Shown in pieces: positions 1 through 6,506 of a stretch of 10,395 nucleotides of DNA. The notes under the pieces were generated by a model. The model was not told the origin of the DNA. It saw only the letters and a program-made list of their open reading frames with translations, and made no database searches. The translations under genes were made by a program, and so were the position numbers. Source of the stretch: an uncultured Streptococcus sp. (lineage in GTDB: Bacteria; Bacillota; Bacilli; Lactobacillales; Streptococcaceae); NCBI GenBank assembly GCA_902470035.1, contig CABREZ010000046.1, positions 1 to 10,395 of the forward strand, read 5' to 3'. Position 1 is the stretch's first letter. Each line of letters starts with the position of its first letter.

Positions 1-2
1 GC

Positions 3-67
3 AGAGGTGGGACGACGAAATCGAATTCTATCGAATGACCGATTTCTGTCCCACTCTCTTATTTTTA
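3..67 (+). repeat. Imperfect intergenic hairpin, probable dispersed streptococcal repeat or terminator
   Basis: The outer arms are AGAGGTGGGAC (3-13) and GTCCCACTCT (48-57), complementary apart from one bulged G. Inside them GAAATCG (17-23) pairs with CGATTTC (40-46), and ATTC (25-28) can pair with GAAT (33-36) around a TATC loop. A T-rich run (59-67) follows, so on the plus strand it could end transcription of a gene to the left of the window. I recall hairpins with the same GTGGGAC...GTCCCAC ends and an inner GAAATCG/CGATTTC arm in many streptococcal intergenic regions, so I favour a dispersed repeat that also serves as a terminator. The copy number cannot be judged here because there is only one copy. 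Confidence 0.5.
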
Positions 68-95
68 TCTCCTACTGCTTTTTTATGTCCATCTA

Positions 96-104
96 TGTTA
101 TAAT
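96..104 (+). promoter_or_regulatory. Extended -10 promoter of the Nudix gene
   Basis: TG at 96-97, one spacer base and TATAAT at 99-104 make a perfect extended -10 element for the housekeeping sigma factor. No recognisable -35 hexamer sits 16-18 bp upstream (76-81 reads TGCTTT), which is tolerated by extended -10 promoters. Transcription would start near 111, leaving a leader of roughly 20 bases before the ATG at 133. The ribosome binding site is weak, with only GAAGCGAG at 118-125. Confidence 0.6.
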
Positions 105-132
105 GATAAAAAAATAAGAAGCGAGTATCATT

Positions 133-582
133 ATGACTGTTGCAACTTTTGGAACAAAAGAAGAAAATGTTGACTATGTCAATCGTTATGGAGTCTATGC
201 GGTGATTCCAAACCCAACAAAGGACCAAATCATCCTAGTCCAAGCTCCAAATGGGGCTTGGTTCCTACCAGGTGGTGAAATCGAGGCAGGAGAAGATCAT
301 TTCTTGGCACTCGAGCGCGAACTGATCGAAGAGCTGGGCTTCTCTGCGACCATCGGCGAGTATTATGGACAAGCAGATGAGTACTTCTACTCCAGTCACC
401 GCAACACTCACTACTACAATCCTGCTTATATCTATGAAGTAACTGACTTTGTAGAAGCTCAAAAGCCACTAGAGGATTTCAATAACATTGCCTGGTTCCC
501 GATTGACGAAGCCATTGAAAAGTTAAAAAGAGGAAGCCATAAATGGGGAATCAAAATGTGGAAATCTGCCCAAAAATTGTAA
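133..582 (+). CDS. Nudix (MutT-like) hydrolase
   Basis: This 149-residue protein carries a complete Nudix box, GX5EX7REUXEEXGU, at residues 48-70: G48, E55, then R63-E64 and E67-E68 followed by G69-F70. The glutamates bind the divalent metal that helps hydrolyse a nucleoside diphosphate linked to another moiety. The box follows the usual strand with FLPGGE. The substrate cannot be read from the sequence; nucleotide-pool cleaning, dinucleoside polyphosphates and sugar nucleotides are all possible. The length is typical of a single-domain cytosolic Nudix enzyme. The N-terminal stretch to about residue 20 precedes the fold. The start at 133 is preferred because the extended -10 promoter lies just upstream, although the Shine-Dalgarno sequence is poor. 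No terminator is visible before the next promoter, so some read-through into the DUF1827 gene is likely. The family call is firm and the function is not. Confidence 0.93.
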   Translation: MTVATFGTKEENVDYVNRYGVYAVIPNPTKDQIILVQAPNGAWFLPGGEIEAGEDHFLALERELIEELGFSATIGEYYGQADEYFYSSHRNTHYYNPAYIYEVTDFVEAQKPLEDFNNIAWFPIDEAIEKLKRGSHKWGIKMWKSAQKL

Positions 583-591
583 GCGACTTCT

Positions 592-620
592 TTCACAAAA
601 TAAAAAAAAAGTGCTATAAT
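592..620 (+). promoter_or_regulatory. Sigma-A promoter of the DUF1827 gene
   Basis: TTCACA (592-597) matches the -35 consensus at five of six positions. It is separated by 17 bp from a perfect TATAAT (615-620), which is also preceded by TG at 612-613, giving an extended -10. This is the strongest promoter visible in the window. It begins just after the stop codon of the Nudix gene, so the small gene downstream has its own transcription. I see no CtsR-type direct repeat (GGTCAAA) overlapping it. Confidence 0.75.
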
Positions 621-637
621 AAATGGAGAAAGAGCTT

Positions 638-643
638 AGGAGG
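638..643 (+). promoter_or_regulatory. Perfect AGGAGG ribosome binding site
   Basis: AGGAGG is followed by a 7-nt spacer and the ATG at 651. This fixes the start of the DUF1827 gene and rules out the longer in-frame reading that begins at 543 inside the Nudix gene. Confidence 0.9.
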
Positions 644-650
644 ATCTCAC

Positions 651-950
651 ATGAAGCTTATGAATACAACAAATAGTCATGCTAATTTGGTCAAAAGTCA
701 ATTAGAAAGTACCGATGCTACCCTTGTTGAGGTCTATTCAGCTGGTAACACCGATGTTATCTTTACCAAAGCTCCTACTCATTACGAATTGCTGATTAGT
801 AACAAACACCGTGCCATTCGTGAAACAGAAGTTGAAAAAATTCGTGAGTTCTTTTTAAAACGCAAGATTGATCTCAAACTCATCGACCAATCCACTATTA
901 AAACGCTCTACTCCGATAAACTGATCGAAATTTCTTTCCCAATCAATTAG
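651..950 (+). CDS. DUF1827 family protein of unknown function
   Basis: This is a 99-residue soluble protein with no signal peptide or membrane segment. It begins MKLMNTTNSHANLVKSQLES and ends KLIEISFPIN, and I recognise it as DUF1827, a small family of streptococci and relatives whose biochemical role is unknown to me. The middle is mixed alpha/beta, and residues 55-75 are rich in charged residues (RETEVEKIREFFLKRK), which suggests an amphipathic helix. The start is fixed by AGGAGG 7 nt upstream. An in-frame extension back to 543 would overlap the Nudix gene and cross both the promoter and the ribosome binding site, so I rejected it. It has its own strong promoter and its own terminator, making it a one-gene unit. 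From memory, homologues sit beside clpE in other streptococci, but no clpE lies in this window. The family call is good; no function is offered. Confidence 0.85.
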   Translation: MKLMNTTNSHANLVKSQLESTDATLVEVYSAGNTDVIFTKAPTHYELLISNKHRAIRETEVEKIREFFLKRKIDLKLIDQSTIKTLYSDKLIEISFPIN

Positions 951-976
951 TAAGGTGCTTCTACCTTACTTTTTTC
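949..976 (+). terminator. Rho-independent terminator of the DUF1827 gene
   Basis: AGTAAGGT (949-956) pairs perfectly with ACCTTACT (963-970) around the loop GCTTCT, and a T run follows directly. The 5' arm includes the last two bases of the TAG stop codon, so the terminator begins within the gene itself. Confidence 0.85.
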
Positions 977-990
977 TTTGCTGTTTTTTT

Positions 991-1040
991 CAAAAGAAAT
1001 CCGTTCATCTCATTATCGAGATGAACGGATTCTTTATTTC
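991..1040 (-). terminator. Terminator of the GNAT gene, probably bidirectional
   Basis: A 14-bp perfect stem (998-1011 with 1018-1031) closes a 6-base loop. Read on the minus strand it lies 2 bp after the TAA of the acetyltransferase gene and is followed by TTTCTTTTG. Read on the plus strand it is followed by CTTTATTTC, so it can also back up the DUF1827 terminator just to its left. This is the usual arrangement between converging genes. Confidence 0.85.
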
Positions 1041-1468
1041 TGATAGATCATTTTTACGTGAGGGGTAGAAGCCAAGATAAAGGGCTCACTCACCGTATGA
1101 AAACCTAGCTTTTCATACAAGCCAACCACCTGTTCTTGGGCCTCAATTTCAATGGTCCGCCCAGGAAATCTCTGTTCACACAGGTCCAAAATCTGCCCTA
1201 CCATGTCTTTTCCCAGTCCTTGGCCACGACTGTCTTTTGCTACAGCGACTCGACCAAAATGAATCGTAGCCCCTGTCTCAAAGATACGTGCATAGGCATC
1301 TACTCGTCCTTCCTCATCTTGATGAAAAAGGTGAATAGCTCTAAGATCAATAGCGTCAAGATCATTGTAGATTCTTGTCTGTTCCACGACAAAGGTCTCC
1401 AAACGCAATTGAACGATCTCGTAAAACTCTTTCAGTTCTAGTTCTTTAAATTCTTTTTGGTACCACAT
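1034..1468 (-). CDS. ElaA-like GNAT family N-acetyltransferase
   Basis: With the start chosen here the protein has 144 residues. The early block LRLETFVVEQ (21-30), the AYARI strand (58-62) and the acetyl-CoA pyrophosphate-binding loop RGQGLG (81-86) give the GNAT fold in the order seen in Escherichia coli ElaA. YEKLGF (118-123) is the usual late GNAT motif. The family moves an acetyl group from acetyl-CoA to an amine; the acceptor for ElaA-type members is not known to me. The start is ATG at 1468, preceded by AAAGAGGAACTG with good Shine-Dalgarno spacing, and it aligns with the ElaA N-terminus. A GTG 18 codons earlier (1522) is in frame, but it has no ribosome binding site and its codons would run through the ileS terminator hairpin. 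No promoter fits between that hairpin and the ATG, so expression probably depends on read-through from ileS or a weak promoter near the ileS 3' end. Confidence 0.88.
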   Translation of the reverse strand: MWYQKEFKELELKEFYEIVQLRLETFVVEQTRIYNDLDAIDLRAIHLFHQDEEGRVDAYARIFETGATIHFGRVAVAKDSRGQGLGKDMVGQILDLCEQRFPGRTIEIEAQEQVVGLYEKLGFHTVSEPFILASTPHVKMIYQK

Positions 1469-1485
1469 CAGTTCCTCTTTATTGA

Positions 1486-1519
1486 AAAGTCGCAAGGAGA
1501 CTTTCTCCCTGCGATTTTT
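1486..1519 (-). terminator. Rho-independent terminator of ileS
   Basis: TCGCA (1490-1494) pairs with TGCGA (1510-1514) and GGAGA (1496-1500) pairs with TCTCC (1504-1508). There is a single A/C mismatch between the two blocks and a 3-base loop. On the minus strand the hairpin begins 14 bp after the ileS stop codon and is followed by CTTTTC. On the plus strand TTTTT follows, so it may act both ways. It ends about 20 bp before the acetyltransferase ATG. Confidence 0.75.
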
Positions 1520-1528
1520 CACATCTTA

Positions 1529-4321
1529 TTATTTAGATTCAAATCCTTCTGCTACTGCATCCGCAAAGTTCTCTTCGACGATGCTTGCACAGTGATCACA
1601 GATAGTTGCATGGTAGCTACGTTCTGCTGTACTTGGATCGATACGGCGGCAACGGTCACAAACTTCGCCAGCTGCACGTTCAACAGTGAAGGCAACATCT
1701 TCGAAAGCCACTGCACCTTCTGGAGCTGGATCTTCTGCAATGGTCAATTCTGATACAATCAAGAGTTGAGCAACATTACTATCTACTGCCCCAAGAAGAG
1801 TCTTCACTACTTCATTAGGATAAACTGTCAAATGAGCTTCAAGAGATTTACCGATCACTTTTTCATTACGTGCTTCTTCCAAAGCTTTTTGAGCTTGTCC
1901 ACGGAAGTCCATAAAGGCTGACCAGGCATCCAAGATTTCTTCTTGATTCGCAAATGATTGTGCTTCTGGCAATTCTGACAATTGAACAAAGTCTTCTGCT
2001 TCAAACTCAAGATAGGACCAGATTTCTTCAGCAGTGTGAGGAAGGATCGGTGTCAAGAGTTTGGTGATTTTCACAAGAATATCATAGAAGACTGTTTGCA
2101 TTTGACGGCGTTCTAGTGACTTAGCTCCTTCAATGTAAACAACATCTTTGGCAAAGTCAAGGTAGAAAGCAGACAAATCAACATTGATAAAGTTCACTAG
2201 GGCTTTGTAGATGGTCAAGAATTCAAAGTTTGCATAAGCGTCACGAATGGTCTTAACAAGTTGGTTAAAGCGGATAGTCATGTACTTATCAACAGAACGA
2301 AGCTCTTCGTAAGTTACTGCATCCTCAGCTGGGTTAAAGTCAGATGTGTTAGCAATCAAGAAACGAAGCGTGTTACGGATCTTGCGATAAGTTTCAGAAA
2401 CTTGGCTTAAAATATCCATAGAGATACGCACGTCGTTGCTTGAGTCTACACTGGTAACCCAGAGACGCAAGATTTCTGCACCAAATTGTTTTTCAACATC
2501 GCTTGGAGCAATGGTGTTTCCAAGAGATTTAGACATCTTCTCACCTTTACCATCCAGAGCAAAACCTTGTGACAAGATTTGTTTGTATGGTGCGACACCA
2601 TGGTTGGCTACAGATGTGATGAGTGATGAGTTGAACCAACCACGGTATTGGTCTGAACCTTCTAAATAGAGGTCAGCTGGGTATTTGAGTTCTGGACGGT
2701 TGACCACAACTCCATTCCAAGACGAACCTGAGTCGAACCATACATCCATGATGTCTGTTTCTTTCTTGAACTCACCATTTGGTGAACCTGGATGGGTAAA
2801 TCCTTCTGGCAAGAGGTCCTTGGCATCCCGTTCCCACCAGATGATGGAACCATGTTCTTCAAAGAGTTGAGCTACATGCTCGATGGTTTCAGCTGTCATG
2901 ATTGGTGTGCCATCTTCAGCGTAGAAGATTGGGAGTGGGACACCCCAAGCACGTTGACGAGAGATGACCCAGTCACCACGGTCACGAATCATATTGTAAA
3001 GACGGACTTTACCCCACTCTGAGTGGAACTTGACTTTTTCAATTTCGTCCAAGATTTCTTGGCGGAATTTAGATACAGAAGCAAACCATTGTGGCACAGC
3101 ACGCCAGATGATTGGTTTTTTCGTACGCCAGTCAAATGGGTAGGAGTGAGAGATTTCTTCTTGAGCAAGGAGCAAGCTACCAAGTTTTTCAATAACTGTT
3201 GGAACAACCTTGTCATAGAATTGGCCTTCGAATTCCTCACCCGCGTTGGCCATCATGATCCCGCGTTCGTTGACAGTTACAGCAACTTCGAGACCGTTGG
3301 CAACACCGACATTGTAGTCATCCTCACCAAAACCAGGGGCTGTATGGACGATACCTGTACCGGAGTCCGTTGTAACGTGATCACCAAGGATAACAAGTTC
3401 ATCTACTGCGGTATCCCATGGGTGCTCTGTCACGATGTGGTTCAATTCTTTACCACGGTAAGTTGCCAAAACTTGAACATCGGCCCAGCCAAATTTTTCA
3501 GACAAGCTGTTCAGCAATTCTGAAGCGACCACAAATTTACGAGCTTCGCTAGCTGGTTGCACCAAGACATAATCAATATCTGCACCAACAGTCAACCCGC
3601 GAGAAGCTGTGATGGTAAATGGAGTTGTTGTCCAAACAACGATATAAGTATCTGTATCAAGGACACCTTTGCCATCTTTGACCTTGTTGGCATAGTAAAG
3701 AGATGTTGAAACCAAATCATGGTATTCAATTTCCGCTTCAGCAAGAGCTGACTCAGAAGACCAAGACCAGTAAACTGGCTTAGCTCCACGGTAGATATAG
3801 CCTTTGTTAGCCATTTCACCAAAGACACGGATTTGCGCTGCTTCATAGTCAGGCGTCAAAGTTACATAAGGATTTTCCCAGTCACCTGAAACACCCAAAC
3901 GTTTGAAGTCTTCACGTTGTTTATCTACTTGAGAAAGAGCGTAGTCGCGGCAAAGTTTCAAGTACTCAACCAAGTCCATTTCTTTGCGTTTAACACCTTG
4001 TTTGGCCAAGACTTGCTCGATTGGCAAACCGTGAGTATCCCAACCTGGGATATACGGTGCATAAAAACCTGACATAGACTTAGAACGAACAATGATATCT
4101 TTTGAGATCTTGTTCATAGCGTGTCCTACGTGGATATTTCCGTTGGCATACGGAGGGCCATCATGCAAGGTGAAATGTGGTTTTCCTTGGTTTAATTCTT
4201 GACGGCGTTGATAAAGCTTTGCTTCTTCCCACTCTTTTTGCCAAACTGGCTCTTTTGTAGGCAGACCAGCCCGCATCGGGAACTCTGTCTTCCCTAAATT
4301 CAGTGTTTCTTTGAGTTTCAT
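1529..4321 (-). CDS. ileS: Isoleucyl-tRNA synthetase
   Basis: This class I aminoacyl-tRNA synthetase charges tRNA-Ile with isoleucine in the cytosol. All expected parts are present in 930 residues. The HIGH motif reads HVGH (64-67) in the PPYANGNIHVGH context. The CP1 editing domain, which removes mischarged valine, shows WTTTPFT (230-236) and GTGIVHTAPGFGEDDY (321-336). KMSKS is at 595-599. The C-terminal zinc ribbon has paired cysteines C888/C891 and C908/C911. The presence of this zinc site and the close resemblance to the pneumococcal enzyme indicate the ordinary housekeeping form rather than an acquired mupirocin-resistant type. The ATG at 4321 has AGAGGAG five bases upstream. The gene lies downstream of a T-box leader and ends in its own terminator, so it is regulated apart from the division operon. 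I see no truncation or frameshift. Confidence 0.98.
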   Translation of the reverse strand: MKLKETLNLGKTEFPMRAGLPTKEPVWQKEWEEAKLYQRRQELNQGKPHFTLHDGPPYANGNIHVGHAMNKISKDIIVRSKSMSGFYAPYIPGWDTHGLPIEQVLAKQGVKRKEMDLVEYLKLCRDYALSQVDKQREDFKRLGVSGDWENPYVTLTPDYEAAQIRVFGEMANKGYIYRGAKPVYWSWSSESALAEAEIEYHDLVSTSLYYANKVKDGKGVLDTDTYIVVWTTTPFTITASRGLTVGADIDYVLVQPASEARKFVVASELLNSLSEKFGWADVQVLATYRGKELNHIVTEHPWDTAVDELVILGDHVTTDSGTGIVHTAPGFGEDDYNVGVANGLEVAVTVNERGIMMANAGEEFEGQFYDKVVPTVIEKLGSLLLAQEEISHSYPFDWRTKKPIIWRAVPQWFASVSKFRQEILDEIEKVKFHSEWGKVRLYNMIRDRGDWVISRQRAWGVPLPIFYAEDGTPIMTAETIEHVAQLFEEHGSIIWWERDAKDLLPEGFTHPGSPNGEFKKETDIMDVWFDSGSSWNGVVVNRPELKYPADLYLEGSDQYRGWFNSSLITSVANHGVAPYKQILSQGFALDGKGEKMSKSLGNTIAPSDVEKQFGAEILRLWVTSVDSSNDVRISMDILSQVSETYRKIRNTLRFLIANTSDFNPAEDAVTYEELRSVDKYMTIRFNQLVKTIRDAYANFEFLTIYKALVNFINVDLSAFYLDFAKDVVYIEGAKSLERRQMQTVFYDILVKITKLLTPILPHTAEEIWSYLEFEAEDFVQLSELPEAQSFANQEEILDAWSAFMDFRGQAQKALEEARNEKVIGKSLEAHLTVYPNEVVKTLLGAVDSNVAQLLIVSELTIAEDPAPEGAVAFEDVAFTVERAAGEVCDRCRRIDPSTAERSYHATICDHCASIVEENFADAVAEGFESK

Positions 4322-4349
4322 GGTGTCTCCTCTAAAAAAATAATTCTAC

Positions 4350-4395
4350 AAAATAAAAGACCACGACCTCGCCAAAAAGGACGACAAGTCGTGGT
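4350..4395 (-). terminator. T-box-controlled attenuator terminator of the ileS leader
   Basis: The arms ACCACGAC and GTCGTGGT (4388-4395 with 4360-4367 in plus-strand numbering) form an 8-bp stem. On the minus strand it is followed by CTTTTATTTTG. The upstream arm overlaps the 3' part of the T-box sequence, so the antiterminator and this terminator exclude each other. Uncharged tRNA-Ile would favour the antiterminator and let transcription reach ileS. Confidence 0.88.
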
Positions 4396-4570
4396 ACCAC
4401 CTTCATTCAAGAAAGAGACTGCTCTCTTTCTCCTCTTTTGTCGCTAACGCTGACCAGCGTTAGTGGTTACTTATTTCACCACTAAGATTTGTAAAAGGAT
4501 CAATCTTATCAAAGGAAGTACAGGTCTTCCACCATCACCTGCTCGCTAAAACTATTTGATAAGATCACTG
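4350..4570 (-). promoter_or_regulatory. Isoleucine T-box riboswitch leader
   Basis: The conserved T-box core reads AAGGTGGTACCACG on the minus strand (about 4403-4390). Upstream elements, in transcript order, are a long base helix ATCTTATCAAA/TTTGATAAGAT (4565-4555 with 4513-4503), a distal stem I helix CAGGT/ACCTG (4541-4537 with 4525-4521) enclosing GATGGTGGAAG, a GTGGT/ACCAC hairpin (4482-4463), a CTAACGCT/AGCGTTAG hairpin (4463-4444, sharing one base with the one before) and a GAAAGAGA/TCTCTTTC hairpin (4430-4411). A terminator follows. The specifier should be an isoleucine codon. AUU (4504-4502) and AUC (4500-4498) both occur in the expected 3' part of stem I, and I could not decide between them. 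Together with the identity of the downstream gene the class assignment is secure. Confidence 0.93.
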
Positions 4571-4579
4571 TTTTTACAG

Positions 4580-4585
4580 ATTATA
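4580..4585 (-). promoter_or_regulatory. Candidate -10 box for the ileS leader, overlapping the divIVA stop
   Basis: On the minus strand a perfect TATAAT overlaps the TAA stop codon of divIVA. It would start transcription about 7 bases downstream, just ahead of the T-box base helix, which is where a T-box leader should begin. No convincing -35 hexamer lies 15-19 bp upstream and there is no TG extension, so the promoter rests on position and the -10 match alone. Confidence 0.4.
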
Positions 4586-5450
4586 AGATTGAAACAGATT
4601 CACGATGTTCTTCCTCTTCAGGAGCATCAATATCCGCAACTTCTGGCGCATCGATATCCGCAACGTGAGGAGTATCTAGAACAATTTCATCAATAGAATC
4701 TTGATCTACCTGATTTTTTTCTGCTTCTTCCAATGCTTCTTTCACTTTTTCATTCAATCCTTGAAAAGCTTGAGTTGCGCCTAATTCTAAGTTAGCTGCC
4801 TCAATACGTTTTTGCAATTCTTCTATTTCAGCTGGAGTAAATTGACGTGTCAAATCAATGTTATCATCTTCTGCATGATGATGAACAGATTCACCCAAAG
4901 CTTTCTCAACAATTTCACGGAAAGCTTCATCACTTGTTTGAATATACATAGCAGTTGGTCGAAGAATTTCATCCCATTCTGGTGTATCAATAATGCTTAA
5001 TTGGCTTTCGATAGTTGACTTCAAACGTTGGTGGAAGACACGTGTCTTATTCTTCAATTCTTCCGTTTCTACAGCAACTTTCTTGGCATTGTCTGTAGCA
5101 TGACGGAGAATTTCATTTGCTTTCGCTTTTGCTTCTTCAACTAAATGATGAGCATCTTGCTCCGCTTGACGAACGATTGTTTCTGAGCGTTCATTTGCTG
5201 CATGCTTCACACGTTCTGCTGTATCTTGAGCGATTAATACTGATTGACTCAAAGAGTCTTTCATTTCGTCAAAGTAGTTCAAGCGTTCTTCCAACGCACT
5301 AATTTTTGTTTCCAATTCATGATTTTCACGAACTAATTTTTCATAGTCTCGGTAGACCATGTCTTGAAACTCTTCAACTTCTTTAGCATCGTAGCCTCTA
5401 AATTTTACATAAAAGCGTTTATCTTTGATTTCTAAAGCTGTAAGTGCCAT
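4581..5450 (-). CDS. divIVA: Cell division and polarity protein DivIVA
   Basis: DivIVA is a coiled-coil protein that gathers at curved membrane of the septum and poles. The N-terminal lipid-binding domain is recognisable, with F17-R18 in the KFRGYDAKEVEEF context matching the membrane-inserting pair of the Bacillus protein. Long heptad-rich coiled coil follows (about 30-150, then a shorter segment near 210-245). The 289 residues exceed the roughly 260 I recall for pneumococcal DivIVA; the extra length lies in an acidic C-terminal tail. That tail contains the tandem repeat VADIDAPE, VADIDAPE, encoded by two 24-bp units. The ATG at 5450 is preceded by AGGAGG with a 4-base spacer, and this ribosome binding site shares one base with the stop codon of ylmH 9 bp upstream. 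It is the last gene of the division operon, and no terminator of its own is clear between it and the T-box leader of ileS. Confidence 0.97.
   Translation of the reverse strand: MALTALEIKDKRFYVKFRGYDAKEVEEFQDMVYRDYEKLVRENHELETKISALEERLNYFDEMKDSLSQSVLIAQDTAERVKHAANERSETIVRQAEQDAHHLVEEAKAKANEILRHATDNAKKVAVETEELKNKTRVFHQRLKSTIESQLSIIDTPEWDEILRPTAMYIQTSDEAFREIVEKALGESVHHHAEDDNIDLTRQFTPAEIEELQKRIEAANLELGATQAFQGLNEKVKEALEEAEKNQVDQDSIDEIVLDTPHVADIDAPEVADIDAPEEEEHRESVSIL
4619..4666 (-). repeat. Two tandem 24-bp units in the divIVA tail
   Basis: The units 4619-4642 and 4643-4666 are adjacent, in frame and differ at only a few bases. Each encodes eight residues including VADIDAPE. They fall in the low-complexity acidic end of DivIVA, outside the coiled coil. 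A repeat of this size can gain or lose copies by slippage without breaking the frame. Confidence 0.85.
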
Positions 5451-5459
5451 AGTTCCTCC

Positions 5460-6248
5460 TTATTTTCTACTGGAAAATACTTCAACCGTTAATTTGTATT
5501 TTCCACTTTTTGATTGGCCATTTTCTGATAGTATTTTAAATCGGCCATACTTTCGAACACTAATTAAATCTGCTACTTGGATCATCCGACTAGGATTGTC
5601 AATTGTGGCATAGTTTACCTTTACCTGACCAGACTGAACTAATTGAACAGCTACAGACCGAGCAAGCTTAAAGGTAGAAGCTACTAGTTTATCAAGTCGT
5701 ACACTAGTAACCAATAGGTCTTTGAACTTAGATGGTTCTTCTACAGAGATTCGTTCTCGACAATCAATCTCACGAATCTTCACAGATGCTTTTGCGATCT
5801 TCTTAAGATTCTCTTTGAAATAGGAGGAGAAACGTCCATCCACATAAATATGAATTTTCCCTTGTCCAACTAGAATATCTCCAAAAGACTTTCTTTCTAT
5901 GCCTAATTGATGGAGAAGCGAACCCAAAACTTGAGAGTGACTTAACCGATAAAACTTATCCGGATAGAGAACTTCTAACAGGCTAATTTCAAAATCAGAT
6001 GCCTCTAACTGATAGTAGCTTGGAGCCAGAATCACTCGTGCATATTCTGTAGGATAGATTTCTGAACTTGAGAACACCTGCAAACCGTGGTGAGCACCAA
6101 TTTGACGTAAAATATCAACCTGATGTGGATTTAAAAAGGATGTCAGTTCAAAACTATACTGTTGCTCCACCCGAGCCACTAATTCTAGAACTCGATCGAT
6201 AAAGACGTGGTCTTCTTGACTATAGTGTTGATAAAATCCCTTGGTCAT
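5460..6248 (-). CDS. ylmH: S4 domain RNA-binding protein YlmH
   Basis: This is a 262-residue cytosolic protein. The C-terminal S4 RNA-binding domain spans about 183-245, beginning VRLDKLVASTFKLARS and continuing through QSGQVKVNY and DLISVRKYGRFKI. The N-terminal 170 residues form the YlmH-specific region. Recent work on the Bacillus homologue (also called RqcP2) ties it to ribosome-associated quality control of stalled large subunits; I carry this over by homology only. The ATG overlaps the TGA of ylmG as ATGA, and no real Shine-Dalgarno sequence precedes it, so translation is probably coupled to ylmG. The stop codon touches the divIVA ribosome binding site. Its constant place among division genes is known in Firmicutes, but a direct role in division is not shown by the sequence. 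Confidence 0.94.
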   Translation of the reverse strand: MTKGFYQHYSQEDHVFIDRVLELVARVEQQYSFELTSFLNPHQVDILRQIGAHHGLQVFSSSEIYPTEYARVILAPSYYQLEASDFEISLLEVLYPDKFYRLSHSQVLGSLLHQLGIERKSFGDILVGQGKIHIYVDGRFSSYFKENLKKIAKASVKIREIDCRERISVEEPSKFKDLLVTSVRLDKLVASTFKLARSVAVQLVQSGQVKVNYATIDNPSRMIQVADLISVRKYGRFKILSENGQSKSGKYKLTVEVFSSRK

Positions 6249-6505
6249 ATAAATTGCACCAAAAATTGAAGGACAAATCGTTCCACTACTGACAGAGCGA
6301 GTAAGGCAAACATAACTGTAAAGTCTAGCCCACCAAATTGCAAAGGAATCTTTCTAAATAGGCTCAAAAATGGTTCGACGATCCGTTGAACCATTTTAGC
6401 TAAAGCCGATTCTGATGCATTTGGAAACCAACTAAGCAAAGCATAGATGATTAATACTAGCTCAAAAACCTGAAAGAAATTTCTAACTAATTGTAGGACA
6501 AACAT
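6245..6505 (-). CDS. ylmG: YggT family membrane protein YlmG
   Basis: This small integral membrane protein of 86 residues has two hydrophobic segments, about 3-26 (VLQLVRNFFQVFELVLIIYA onward) and about 60-84. They are joined by a loop with the family signature LSWFPNASES and VEPFLSLFRKIP. YggT proteins are two-helix membrane proteins encoded beside sepF in Gram-positive bacteria and cyanobacteria; plastid relatives affect nucleoid and division-site organisation. The exact role in streptococci is unknown to me. The ATG at 6505 comes 1 bp after the sepF stop and lacks a Shine-Dalgarno sequence, with only GAAG upstream. Its own stop overlaps the ylmH start by four bases. The length and both helices are normal for the family, so the gene appears intact. 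Confidence 0.94.
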   Translation of the reverse strand: MFVLQLVRNFFQVFELVLIIYALLSWFPNASESALAKMVQRIVEPFLSLFRKIPLQFGGLDFTVMFALLALSVVERFVLQFLVQFI

Positions 6506-6506
6506 A

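Noticed and set aside
543..650. In-frame N-terminal extension of the DUF1827 protein by 36 codons
   Set aside because: It overlaps the end of the Nudix gene and crosses a strong promoter and the AGGAGG at 638-643; the residues are not DUF1827-like.
1136..1441. 101-codon plus-strand open frame opposite the acetyltransferase
   Set aside because: It is the shadow of a gene with a clear GNAT motif and has no ribosome binding site.
3023..3523. 166-codon plus-strand open frame opposite ileS
   Set aside because: It lies antisense to the well-conserved editing and catalytic regions of IleRS, has no ribosome binding site or recognisable domain, and is explained by the codon bias of the real gene.
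4619..4666. The 24-bp repeats as the beginning of a CRISPR array
   Set aside because: There are only two directly adjacent units without spacers, and they code in frame within divIVA.
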